A stretch of 64,000 bases of DNA, taken from Pleurocapsa sp. PCC 7319. Its GTDB lineage: Bacteria; Cyanobacteriota; Cyanobacteriia; Cyanobacteriales; Xenococcaceae. Positions 8,007 through 15,228 of this stretch are shown here, one piece after another; within the stretch, counting starts at the first letter, position 1, and the number at the start of each line of letters is the position of its first letter. A model generated the notes under the pieces. That model did no database searches. It was not told the DNA's origin and was given only the letters and a program-made list of their open reading frames with translations. Where the stretch lies: assembly GCF_000332195.1 (NCBI RefSeq), contig NZ_KB235922.1, positions 3,197,322 through 3,261,321 of the forward strand. The letters run 5' to 3'. The position numbers were made by a program, and so were the translations under genes.

Positions 8007-9572
8007 TTAATCGGTTGATTTCTGGGAACGCACTAATGATTCGGCTTCTTCTGGGGTCATGTGAGGAATTTCGTGACTAATAATCTTGTTACATATATCT
8101 ACACATTCATTACATATGTAAAGACCAGTATCTCCAATTGGTGGACCTGCAATCAAAAGCTCTACCTGCTTATTATTTTTTCTACAAAAAGAACAGCAGA
8201 CTTCTATGTCTAACAGGGGTTGGCTATCAGTTTTATTAGTCATTGTTTTATCCTGGGGTAATGTAGATTGAGTTTTCTTTTGTAGAGGTAGTAACTGGCT
8301 TCTCAACTGACGGCGAGATTTATATAAGCGTCCTTTCACCGCTGCTACGGAAATATTTAAACGAGTTGCCACCTCCTGCAAACTAAGTTGTTCTTGATAA
8401 AACAGCAAAGTTGCTTGGCGGTTTTTGTGAGATAGGGTATCGAGAGCTTGTAGCAACTCGGCGTAAGCTTCCTGCTGTTCGGCGACTTGCTGTGGATTGG
8501 GAGAACTTCCATTGGCTGGCGACGGTTCACTACCAAAATCTTTCATGGTTTCGAGAGAAAATGAAATTAGCTTACGACGACGTAAATAATTACGACAAAC
8601 ATTAAGAACGATACCGTATAGCCAACTTCTAAAACTATTTGGATTGCGGAGTTTTGGTAGAGACAAATAAGCTTGTAACATAGCATCTTGCACTAACTCA
8701 AGAGCTAATTCATTGTTGGCGATTATTCGATTGGCAAGATGTTTAGCCATTGGTTGATAACGCCATACAAGTTGACTAAATGCAGCTTTATCTCCCTTTT
8801 GTGCTAACAAAACCAATTCTTGATCGCTTTGAAAAGAAACGAAATTAAAACCATCATCGGCTAAATGATTATTGAAAGCAGATTTGTCCCGTCGAAACTC
8901 AGAAATTTCAGCTTGATAGTTATCTGTTTGGGTTAAACCAATATCTAAAATTAGAGGTAACGGTACTTTACCATATTCGCTGGGTAAGATTCTGTATCCT
9001 GGTTTAAGGTCTTCAATAAATGCTTTTAATTCAGTAATTTTATCTTCAGTTGCTAAATCAATCTTATTTAAAATCACCATGTCGCCATATCTGATTTGGC
9101 TTAAGGCAGCCTCGCTATCAAAATGTTTGGCATCAAAAGCTGCTGCATCCACAACCGTAATTACCGCATCAATATGAGTTAGAAACTTTAATTCTGTGGA
9201 GAGAAAAGTCAGAATAATTGGCAACGGATCGGCTAATCCTGTGGTTTCAATTACTAAATAATCTACTTTTTCTTCTCTTTCTAAAACCCGATAAACTGCA
9301 TCTACTAAACTGTCATTGATGGTACAACAGATACAACCATTATCCAGTTCTACCATATCTGATTCCACTGAAATAAGTAGTTGCTCGTCAATATTAATAT
9401 CGCCAAATTCATTGACCAATACCGCTATTTTCAGATTATCTTTATTTTGTAAAATTTGATTGAGTAGGGTGGTTTTGCCACTACCTAAGAAACCAGTAAT
9501 TATCGTTACTGGCATTCCGCTTTTGGGTAGGGATGGCAAGGCATCGGACAGGCTGAAGTTTAGACGAGTCAT
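8007..9572 (-). CDS. COG0523 GTPase domain fused to ECF sigma factor and ClpX-type zinc finger
   Basis: A single 521-residue frame joins three modules. Residues 20-250 are a COG0523 G domain: GFLGSGKTT at 27-35, CICC at 80-83, ETTGLADP at 109-116, NKID at 169-172. At FVSFQSDQ (residues 244-251), where relatives enter the CobW_C domain, the sequence switches to [20 protein letters not shown], the start of a sigma-70 region 2. Region 4 ends near 430 ([20 protein letters not shown]). A linker leads to a ClpX-like C4 zinc finger (CSFC 460-463, CNEC 487-490). The CobW_C domain is absent. ATG 8243 (residue 444) has AGGA 7 nt upstream, so the zinc finger could also be made alone. A perfect Zur box lies 30 nt upstream. 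The junction could be a genuine fusion, a recent deletion or an assembly error. Confidence 0.85.
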   Translation of the reverse strand: MTRLNFSLSDALPSLPKSGMPVTIITGFLGSGKTTLLNQILQNKDNLKIAVLVNEFGDINIDEQLLISVESDMVELDNGCICCTINDSLVDAVYRVLEREEKVDYLVIETTGLADPLPIILTFLSTELKFLTHIDAVITVVDAAAFDAKHFDSEAALSQIRYGDMVILNKIDLATEDKITELKAFIEDLKPGYRILPSEYGKVPLPLILDIGLTQTDNYQAEISEFRRDKSAFNNHLADDGFNFVSFQSDQELVLLAQKGDKAAFSQLVWRYQPMAKHLANRIIANNELALELVQDAMLQAYLSLPKLRNPNSFRSWLYGIVLNVCRNYLRRRKLISFSLETMKDFGSEPSPANGSSPNPQQVAEQQEAYAELLQALDTLSHKNRQATLLFYQEQLSLQEVATRLNISVAAVKGRLYKSRRQLRSQLLPLQKKTQSTLPQDKTMTNKTDSQPLLDIEVCCSFCRKNNKQVELLIAGPPIGDTGLYICNECVDICNKIISHEIPHMTPEEAESLVRSQKSTD

Positions 9573-9601
9573 ATTTTTAAGTTAGTTTGTCTCCTGTATA
9601 T

Positions 9602-9616
9602 TGATAATGATTATCA
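9602..9616. promoter_or_regulatory. Perfect Zur box upstream of the GTPase-sigma fusion gene
   Basis: TGATAATGATTATCA is a perfect 7-1-7 palindrome 30 nt upstream of the fusion gene start at 9572. It is one of the two best sites in the window, with the box before znuA. Confidence 0.85.
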
Positions 9617-9782
9617 TTTTAACTCGTTCGGAAAATCTGAGGACACGGATTTAAGATTTCCTCAACAGCGCGGTTGGATATGCTCATCACACCGAAAGCA
9701 TCCCCCGCGCTCAAAATCTCTATCTGTCCGCGCTTAATCGTTCGGGTGTTATAAACAGGTTTCTAGCAGATTGACAATTTCA
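9617..9782. other. Divergent intergenic segment between two Zur boxes, with an unrecognised open stretch
   Basis: On the minus strand, 9762-9619 reads as 47 open codons without a start (contains GQIEILSAGDAFGVMSISNR) ending at TAA 9619-9621. It looks protein-like but I do not recognise it. It may be a gene remnant that the Zur promoter region has replaced. Confidence 0.25.
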
Positions 9783-9797
9783 TGATAACGATTATCA
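9783..9797. promoter_or_regulatory. Zur box upstream of GCDC protein B
   Basis: TGATAACGATTATCA differs from the perfect palindrome at one position. It lies 31 nt before the ATG at 9829. Confidence 0.8.
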
Positions 9798-9828
9798 TTA
9801 TTGTTAAGAGAAAACATTAAGAATACCT

Positions 9829-10218
9829 ATGAAAGTACCTTCCTTCTTGGCGAGTAACCGTAGAGCTATTGTTTCAATAATCTCTTTACTAGCAATTTCT
9901 AAATCTAGTAATGCTGTCGAAGCCACTAAGATACAAGCACTCCTAACCAAAGGATCTTTTAGCCCTAACCAAACAACATCAAAAGAATCCCTCAAAGCCT
10001 GTGTCCGTCATCCCAAAGTGGCTCGATACTTTTGCGCTGAAGCTCAACAATTGCAGGATGTTCGGAAAAATATCCCAGAAATCGATCCAGTAGCTCGCCC
10101 TGAAGATGCTTTACTAAATGTTACTGATGAAGAAAGTGATACTGCTGTAGAAATATTTGGTTGTGATTGTATTGCATCAATTAATTGTTTGCGTCGTCTT
10201 CGCAATCAATTGCCTTAA
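9829..10218 (+). CDS. Small secreted cysteine-motif protein (GCDC family, copy B), Zur-box controlled
   Basis: The protein has 129 residues. A signal peptide-like N-terminus ends at SKSSNA near residue 29. The mature protein has CVRHPKVARYFC and, near the end, AVEIFGCDCIASINCLRRLR, matching the GCDC region of the protein at 5143-5469. Six Cys plus Asp and His are available for metal binding or disulfides. A Zur-type box directly upstream implies induction when zinc is scarce. A periplasmic zinc scavenger, or a chaperone for an exported enzyme, would fit. This is inference, because no characterised family is recognised. Confidence 0.7.
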   Translation: MKVPSFLASNRRAIVSIISLLAISKSSNAVEATKIQALLTKGSFSPNQTTSKESLKACVRHPKVARYFCAEAQQLQDVRKNIPEIDPVARPEDALLNVTDEESDTAVEIFGCDCIASINCLRRLRNQLP

Positions 10219-10242
10219 TTAAGGGGATTAGACTTGCGCCTA

Positions 10243-10275
10243 GCCAAGCGATGCCTACGGCTAACTTCGTAATCG
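10243..10275. repeat. Small dispersed repeat between HIP1-like half sites
   Basis: An inverted-repeat block runs from AGCGATGCC (with CTACGGCTAACTTCG inside) to TAATCGCA. It resembles the repeats at 45617, 48001 and 52550, which also start with GCGAT and end with ATCGC. It lies in the 261-nt gap after GCDC protein B; the rest of the gap shows no gene. Confidence 0.45.
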
Positions 10276-10479
10276 CATTTCCTCAAATCTCTGAAAATAT
10301 TATTTGATAAAATCAATACAGCTAAATACACAAACAGTATTTTTATGAATTCAAGTGAAAGAGTTTTTAGTATGAGACATCTTGGCAAATCTATAATTCT
10401 GTTATGGCAATTGTAAATTTATCCTCATTTTTTTTGTTTCTATAATTCAAACAGCGATCGCAATTATTTTCAATTATCT

Positions 10480-11562
10480 CTATATTGGGCGATCGCCAAA
10501 TTGCCAAAGAACTGGCTGCCATTCATATCGATCTTTCCGCGAGCGTACGTAACCTAATGCGGGGAAAGGCATATGATATGCAACAACCATAGTTCTTTCT
10601 CTGACAATTTCGTCTAGAAGTTTACGCCGTGTTATTTGCGCTTGTAGGGGATCAAAATCAAATCCAGTCTGCCAATCAGGATGTTCCAGGTCAAATGCTG
10701 GATTGAAAAAAACATCAGCAGCTACAATCAGTTGCTCGTTATCAGAAACAATTCTGAGTACCGATTGTCCTGGTGTGTGTCCTGCTGCATCAATAGTATA
10801 AATACCAGGAACTATTTCTTGCTTTGGCTGAAAAAGATTAACGCGATCGGTGATCGCTTCTAAGTGTTTGTGTGCAGCAGCTTTAATACTTTCCTTGAAT
10901 TGAACGGGAATTTTAAGGGATGACAGGTCAATATTTTTAGCCGTCCAGAATTGCCACTCCGCTTTTGAAATATGGTATCTAGCATTGGGAAACGTTAGTT
11001 GACCGTTGTTTTTTACAATACCTCCAATATGGTCGGGATGAGCATGAGTGATAATAACGGCGTCAATGTCTTGTGGCTCAATGCCAATACTATGCAAATT
11101 GGGAATAAGTCGCGCAAGTCCAGTTCCTAGCTCACTTCCCGCACCTGTATCTATTAAAATCTTGTGTTTTCCAGTATCGACATAAACAGTGTTAAAGTAA
11201 AGGTTCAATTCATTAGGCGACCAGAATCGCTCCAGCATGGCACGTTCGACCTCTTGCGGATTTGCGGTAGGTGCATAGGTTGGTAAGGGTGGTAACTTTA
11301 ACAAACCGTCAGAAATTACCGCAACTTGAAAACTTCCTATCTTGAAATGATAGACCTCTGAATTTGTATTGTTGTTCATCTCTGTTGCTTCGACCCGATT
11401 GAAACTAACAATTACAACGAACAACACACCTACAGCGATCGCCCAAAGCTGAAATTTGATAATTTTAGTAGAGAACGACAAACCGACGCTACCAAATCCA
11501 ACCAAATTTTGGAGTCGCCGTAAACTAACGTGTTGAATCCTAGAATGTACAGACCATTTCAT
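10480..11562 (-). CDS. MBL-fold metallo-hydrolase with N-terminal membrane anchor
   Basis: The protein has 360 residues. A hydrophobic segment at about 35-57 (LWAIAVGVLFVVIVSF) is a signal anchor. The rest is a metallo-beta-lactamase fold with THAHPDHIGG as the metal-binding HxHxDH motif, plus the later metal ligands DAAGHTPGQS and VAADVFF. It resembles quorum-quenching lactonase and hydroxyacylglutathione-hydrolase-like members, so a periplasmic hydrolase of an ester or lactone is likely. The substrate is unknown. It needs two bound metals, usually zinc. No Zur box is seen upstream. Confidence 0.8.
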   Translation of the reverse strand: MKWSVHSRIQHVSLRRLQNLVGFGSVGLSFSTKIIKFQLWAIAVGVLFVVIVSFNRVEATEMNNNTNSEVYHFKIGSFQVAVISDGLLKLPPLPTYAPTANPQEVERAMLERFWSPNELNLYFNTVYVDTGKHKILIDTGAGSELGTGLARLIPNLHSIGIEPQDIDAVIITHAHPDHIGGIVKNNGQLTFPNARYHISKAEWQFWTAKNIDLSSLKIPVQFKESIKAAAHKHLEAITDRVNLFQPKQEIVPGIYTIDAAGHTPGQSVLRIVSDNEQLIVAADVFFNPAFDLEHPDWQTGFDFDPLQAQITRRKLLDEIVRERTMVVAYHMPFPALGYVRSRKDRYEWQPVLWQFGDRPI

Positions 11563-11683
11563 AAATGTTTGATGTTTGAACTTTTGTCGTCATCGTAAAA
11601 GGAACACTATTTCTTAACAAGAAGCTAATTTATGCTGGTATACAAACCAATACGATAAATAGAGCAATCTAAACTAAAACTTT

Positions 11684-11992
11684 ATGATGGACAAGCGAAA
11701 ACGTCGCCAAGAACTAAGTTTGTTTTTAAAACAACGTCGAGGTCGCATTTCTCCAGAAACTGTTGGATTGCCCAAAGGTTCTCGAAGAAGAACTCCAGGA
11801 CTTCGACGCGAAGAAGTTGCTCAACTAGCTGGAGTTGGTTTAACTTGGTATACATGGCTAGAGCAAGGAAGAGAAATTAATGTTTCTGCTCAAACCCTCG
11901 ATAGTATAGCCCGAACACTTCGCCTAAGCGAACCAGAGCGCAATTATCTATTTGAATTAGCTACCCCAGAACTACATTTAACTCAAATCTGA
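11684..11992 (+). CDS. Truncated MmyB-like XRE-family regulator (DNA-binding domain only)
   Basis: The protein has 102 residues: a helix-turn-helix (RREEVAQLAGVGLTWYTWLE) followed by the conserved ARTLRLSEPERNYLFELA. Full-length relatives have about 270 residues with a C-terminal ligand-binding domain. Here the frame ends exactly where the 23-bp terminal repeat of the downstream mobile element begins (11986), so the element cut off the sensor domain. The remaining protein could still bind DNA but not ligand. Confidence 0.75.
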   Translation: MMDKRKRRQELSLFLKQRRGRISPETVGLPKGSRRRTPGLRREEVAQLAGVGLTWYTWLEQGREINVSAQTLDSIARTLRLSEPERNYLFELATPELHLTQI

Positions 11993-12247
11993 CTTTTCAC
12001 GGTATCTTGGGTCGAAAAAAAACTAGGTAATAATGTTCGCTAACTTTTGTTCAATCTTGAGGTTTCCTCAACCAAATCTGACAAACCCATTGAAAGTGTA
12101 CTCATCCCTCGCTCCAAAGCTTCAATTCGACCACGACGTGATAGAGCTTCAACCGCTTTCAAATAAGCTTGACTTCCAGCTTTATAGTCATTCTAAATAG
12201 GAAACATATGAAATAATATAAGCTAGATGAGAAATCAATCAGGTTAG

Positions 12248-13145
12248 ATGACTTATAGTGTAGATTTGCGAAAGCGGGTAGTGGACTTTGTAGCGGCTGG
12301 AGGCTCCAAAGCCGAAGCATCAAGAAGATATGAGGTAAGTCTATGGTGTGTGAATGATTGGTGTCGAAGAAAGAATTTGACTCCAGCACCACAACTTGGA
12401 AGAAAGCGAAAACTAGACTCTCTAGCAATTGCCCAACATATTCAAGAAAATCCAGATGCTTTGTTAAGAGAAAGGGCGCAATATTTTGGAGTGCATACGA
12501 GTGCTATTGGGTATGCCCAGAAGCAAATGAAGTTAACTCGTAAAAAAAACGCTGAAATACACTGAACGTAAGCATAGTGAGCGAATCAGCTTTCTGAGAA
12601 ATTTACGTAAAATTGTCATTCTTGACGGATCAAGCAATTTAGTTTACTTGGATGAATCAGGCTTTGAAGAATATGTCTATCGTCCTTATGGCTGGTCAAA
12701 ACGAGGACAAAAAACTTACGGCGATTGCCCGAAGGGCAGTGGCTTCGCCAATCGCAATGGTAAAAGAGGAACAAGAACAAGTCTGATAGCTGGCAAAAGA
12801 GGCAAAGAGTTGTTAGCACCAGTTCTTTTTAAAGGAAGTAAATGGTGCTTTATGGTTTAATCAATGGCTCGAAGAGCATCTAATTCCCGAATTGAAACCA
12901 AACTCCACTCTAATTCTTGATAATGCGGCATTTCATCGCAAGGATGATGTGTTTCGCATTGCCGAACAAGCGGGTCACAAAGTTTTGTTTTTACCACCCT
13001 ATTCACCTGATTTTAATCGTATCGAACAAGACTTTGCGACGCGAAGCTAATCCTTTAGGGCATCCTCAAAAAAAGACGTATTTATTCCGCTCCTGGTACT
13101 TCCTTGGATGACATCGTTAAATCATACGGAAATTATTTAGAATGA
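12248..13145 (+). pseudogene. IS630 transposase, broken in three places
   Basis: The N-terminal HTH part is 12248-12565 (SVDLRKRVVDFVAAGGSKAE...). At the A8 run near 12540 a +1 shift is needed to reach the DDE catalytic part (VYLDESGFEEYVYRPYGWSK). Another shift is needed near 12838 to continue into LILDNAAFHRK and LPPYSPDFNRIEQDFA. At about 13031-13061 a hairpin repeat breaks the last exon-like part, which resumes as KKRRIYSAPGTSLDDIVKSY. A further repeat at 12720-12755 inserts CPKGSGFA in frame. The A-run may be a programmed frameshift; the others are inactivating. Confidence 0.85.
12720..12755. repeat. Small dispersed repeat inserted in a HIP1 site
   Basis: The repeat runs between GGCGAT and ATCGC and contains CCCGAAGGGCAGTGGCTTCG. 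Removing it would leave GGCGATCGC, a HIP1 octamer, and would restore the usual short loop of the transposase (YGDRNGKRGTRTS). Confidence 0.65.
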
Positions 13146-13424
13146 CTATACCTAAATATTGATGACGAGAAGGATTGCCATTTTTGGTGACAAAAATCGG
13201 CTCATGGGACATCCATTTGTAATACCAATAACGACCACCCTTTTTTCCTTTAGCTTGGTAGCGCACAATCCAACAACCAGACGGAGCAATTTCACCTTCG
13301 TCCCTTATGTCTTGAATATCTTGTTGGAGTTGTTTAATAAGATGTTTAAGTTCATCTAGACGAGTGGCTAGATCCTTCTGTTGACGGGCATTAGCCATAG
13401 TTCAGCTCAGAAATAATCGGATAT

Positions 13425-14987
13425 AGTTGTGTAACAAAGTTCGCCAACTATATTCTCATTCTAGTCCTCTCCAAAGTTACAATCAACTCGCTTCTAAACT
13501 TCAACCAGGGGAGCGTAATTGCCATCCTTCACATAAAGATTGCAGCTCTAAAAAGCCACGCCATAACACCGTGATGCCAATATTACTCTTTCGGCGATGA
13601 CTCAAGTAACCGCCCAAACGAGCTACAGCTTGTATCGCCCAAGCTACCGTTAAATCTACTGCGGTGACTGATTTTCCAAATTTGGCAGCTAAAACCTCAA
13701 TTTGTACCTGATTTAAAATTGAAGATGCAGGTGCATCTGGTTTGGTTCGATGAACATAGGTCATTTTTAACAATTGTGCAGCGATATTCGTTAAAAATCC
13801 CAGTAAAACTTGCATACTATCTCCAGATAGACGATAGCTTTCCGCTTTACACCCTGACTTGAGAATTTTATGATATTCTTCAATTCGCCAACGGTAAGTA
13901 TACCATCGTAAAATGGTTTGTGCTTGTTCCCCATTGGTAACGGGTTCGGAGGTCAAGATCATCCATTCTACGGGTTCACAGCCTTCTGGGGGGTCAATTT
14001 CTACGGCATAAACCCCATAAACTTCAAAATATTCTGGTTCTTTCATTCTGGCAGGACTGCGAAGTTTGATGGGTGCATATCTAATTGCCAGAGTAGCGGT
14101 TCGCTCTTTTCGATTTGGGGTTTTGGCTAATTCTACTGCTACTTCCATCTTGATAGATTGAGATGGGAGCCATGACCATAAATAACTGTTTGACTCTGAT
14201 AATGCCCTATTATGTGCTGCTCTTACCACTAACCCTGTATTTGCGGTTTGACTGACTTGTTCAAAGACTTCCGCGATATCTCCTTCTCGGTCAAATACAT
14301 GAATTACTTTGGTGCTAATACTCTCTGGTTCGGATTTTTCTAAGAGTTTCTGGACGGATTGGAGAGCTTCTATCCATTTATAAGATTCTTTTTGTTCAAT
14401 CGGACGTCTTCTTGCTTCCGCTTGCTTTTTCTGCTTCTGTTTCTGAGTTAAACTCTTACTTTCTTCATGATTTCGATGCCACAGTTTTTCTGTTAATAAT
14501 CCTATGGGTTGTCCATTCTCCCCATTTACAGCTAAGGTGCTATGTAAAATTAGTCCATTCCCACCATTGCCAATGGGTCCATATTCGGCTCTTTTTTCGC
14601 GGATTTTCTTGTAATCGAGATAGGTTGTATCTCCTACTGCTAATACGATTGAGAGTTCTTTAATCTGCTCTGCTGTTTGAAGATGATAGGGTTGGCACAC
14701 ACTGTTTAGGCTAGTTTTCGGATTGGCAAAGAATTCATAAGCTCTTTTCAGGTCACTTGCTCTCTCAAAAATCGCGGAGAGTGGTTTGCCATATTTTAAC
14801 GATAATCTCGATTCGATGAACATAGCCCTTTTGGTTAAACGCTGATCTCCAAAGTCACATTTTTCGGTTATTAAATTTTTGGTCTGATTCATTCACCACT
14901 CAAAATCTGCTCAATTATTTTGCTCTATCGAGAGGGCAGATTTCTCGAAATGGATAAAATTGTTAGCGAATATTGTTACACAACTTA
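13425..14987 (-). mobile_element. IS4-family insertion sequence (minimal unit)
   Basis: Imperfect inverted ends flank the transposase gene: AGTTGTGTAACAAAGTTCGC at 13425-13444, and the complement of AGTTGTGTAACAATATTCGC at 14968-14987. A clean target duplication is not visible. See the composite element entry for the alternative outer boundaries. Confidence 0.6.
13501..14892 (-). CDS. IS4-family (IS4Sa/Tn5-like) DDE transposase
   Basis: The protein has 463 residues, full length and intact. The N-terminus has the Tn5-type FGDQRLTKRAMFIESRL and ERASDLKRAYEFFANPKTSL. Catalytic segments include VGDTTYLDY (first Asp), VFDREGDIAEVF (second Asp) and the YREK-like WRIEEYHKILKSGCKAE (Glu). It is cytosolic and catalyses cut-and-paste transposition of the surrounding element. 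There is no sign of decay, so the element may still be mobile, unlike the IS630 nested beside it. Confidence 0.9.
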   Translation of the reverse strand: MNQTKNLITEKCDFGDQRLTKRAMFIESRLSLKYGKPLSAIFERASDLKRAYEFFANPKTSLNSVCQPYHLQTAEQIKELSIVLAVGDTTYLDYKKIREKRAEYGPIGNGGNGLILHSTLAVNGENGQPIGLLTEKLWHRNHEESKSLTQKQKQKKQAEARRRPIEQKESYKWIEALQSVQKLLEKSEPESISTKVIHVFDREGDIAEVFEQVSQTANTGLVVRAAHNRALSESNSYLWSWLPSQSIKMEVAVELAKTPNRKERTATLAIRYAPIKLRSPARMKEPEYFEVYGVYAVEIDPPEGCEPVEWMILTSEPVTNGEQAQTILRWYTYRWRIEEYHKILKSGCKAESYRLSGDSMQVLLGFLTNIAAQLLKMTYVHRTKPDAPASSILNQVQIEVLAAKFGKSVTAVDLTVAWAIQAVARLGGYLSHRRKSNIGITVLWRGFLELQSLCEGWQLRSPG

Positions 14988-15022
14988 TATACCCTTCAAA
15001 AGATGCCGTGAAAAGTCAGATT

Positions 15023-15197
15023 GAACGATCCCCCCAGCACAAAGCTGGTTTTATTTATTCCAGATCCAGATTCTGCGACAAAACAGAAGCTCGAAAAAAT
15101 CAATCTGTAGGATCTATCTATCTGAGTATCTCAGCGTAATTAATTAAACACTCTCATGCTCTTTTTGTTTCTATTCCAGATTTGATTTGCGCTATAA
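15023..15197. other. thrS leader and promoter region
   Basis: No gene is seen. A short GC-rich hairpin (CCAGCACAAAGCTGG) lies near 15035-15049. The region was probably the original upstream sequence of thrS before the composite element arrived. Confidence 0.4.
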
Positions 15198-15212
15198 TGA
15201 TAACGATTATCA
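15198..15212. promoter_or_regulatory. Zur box upstream of thrS
   Basis: TGATAACGATTATCA lies 16 nt before the ATG at 15229. An in-frame ATG at 15187 lies upstream of this box and would be translated through it, which argues for the 15229 start. Confidence 0.85.
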
Positions 15213-15228
15213 TTATAATAATTCAACA

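Larger units (their letters stand above)
12185..13148 (+). mobile_element. IS630-family insertion sequence, inactivated
   Basis: The element is 964 bp with perfect 17-bp inverted repeats including the flanking TA (TATAGTCATTCTAAATA at 12183-12199 and its complement at 13134-13150). A TA dinucleotide is duplicated at each side, as expected for IS630/Tc1-type insertion. It sits inside the small passenger gene. Confidence 0.9.
12040..13398 (-). pseudogene. Small IS-associated protein gene split by IS630
   Basis: The N-terminal part is 13398-13149 (MANARQQKDLATRLDELKHL ... GCWIVRYQAKGKKGGRYWYY ... SRHQYLG). The C-terminal part is 12184-12040 (KAGSQAYLKAVEALSRRGRI ... LVEETSRLNKS). Removing 12185-13148 and one TA copy restores a continuous frame of roughly 130 codons across ...QYLG-KAGSQ.... 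Proteins of this pattern, with a basic aromatic WYYKW core, occur as hypothetical genes in cyanobacterial mobile DNA. Their function is unknown. Confidence 0.8.
11986..15022. mobile_element. 3.0-kb composite element bounded by 23-bp inverted repeats
   Basis: The ends at 11986-12008 and 15000-15022 are inverted copies (22 of 23 match; core GACTTTTCACGG). Just inside lies a second inverted pair, 12027-12044 and 14962-14979 (core TTCGCTAAC). Between them are an IS4-type transposase gene and a small passenger gene that an IS630 has split. A third copy of the inner repeat lies at 13431-13448, in the same orientation as the left one. So either the IS4 unit is 13425-14987 and sits within a larger element, or the whole is one element with a duplicated end. 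The left end truncates the HTH gene. Confidence 0.6.

Noticed and set aside
9619-9762. Gene on the minus strand between the two Zur boxes
   Set aside because: It has no start codon and only 47 open codons; kept as a possible remnant only.
12159-12428. Minus-strand 89-codon frame
   Set aside because: It is the shadow of the IS630 transposase and of the split passenger gene's C-terminal part.
15187-15228. ThrRS start at ATG 15187
   Set aside because: The added residues (RYNDNDYHYNNST) are the translated Zur box; the operator would lie within the gene.
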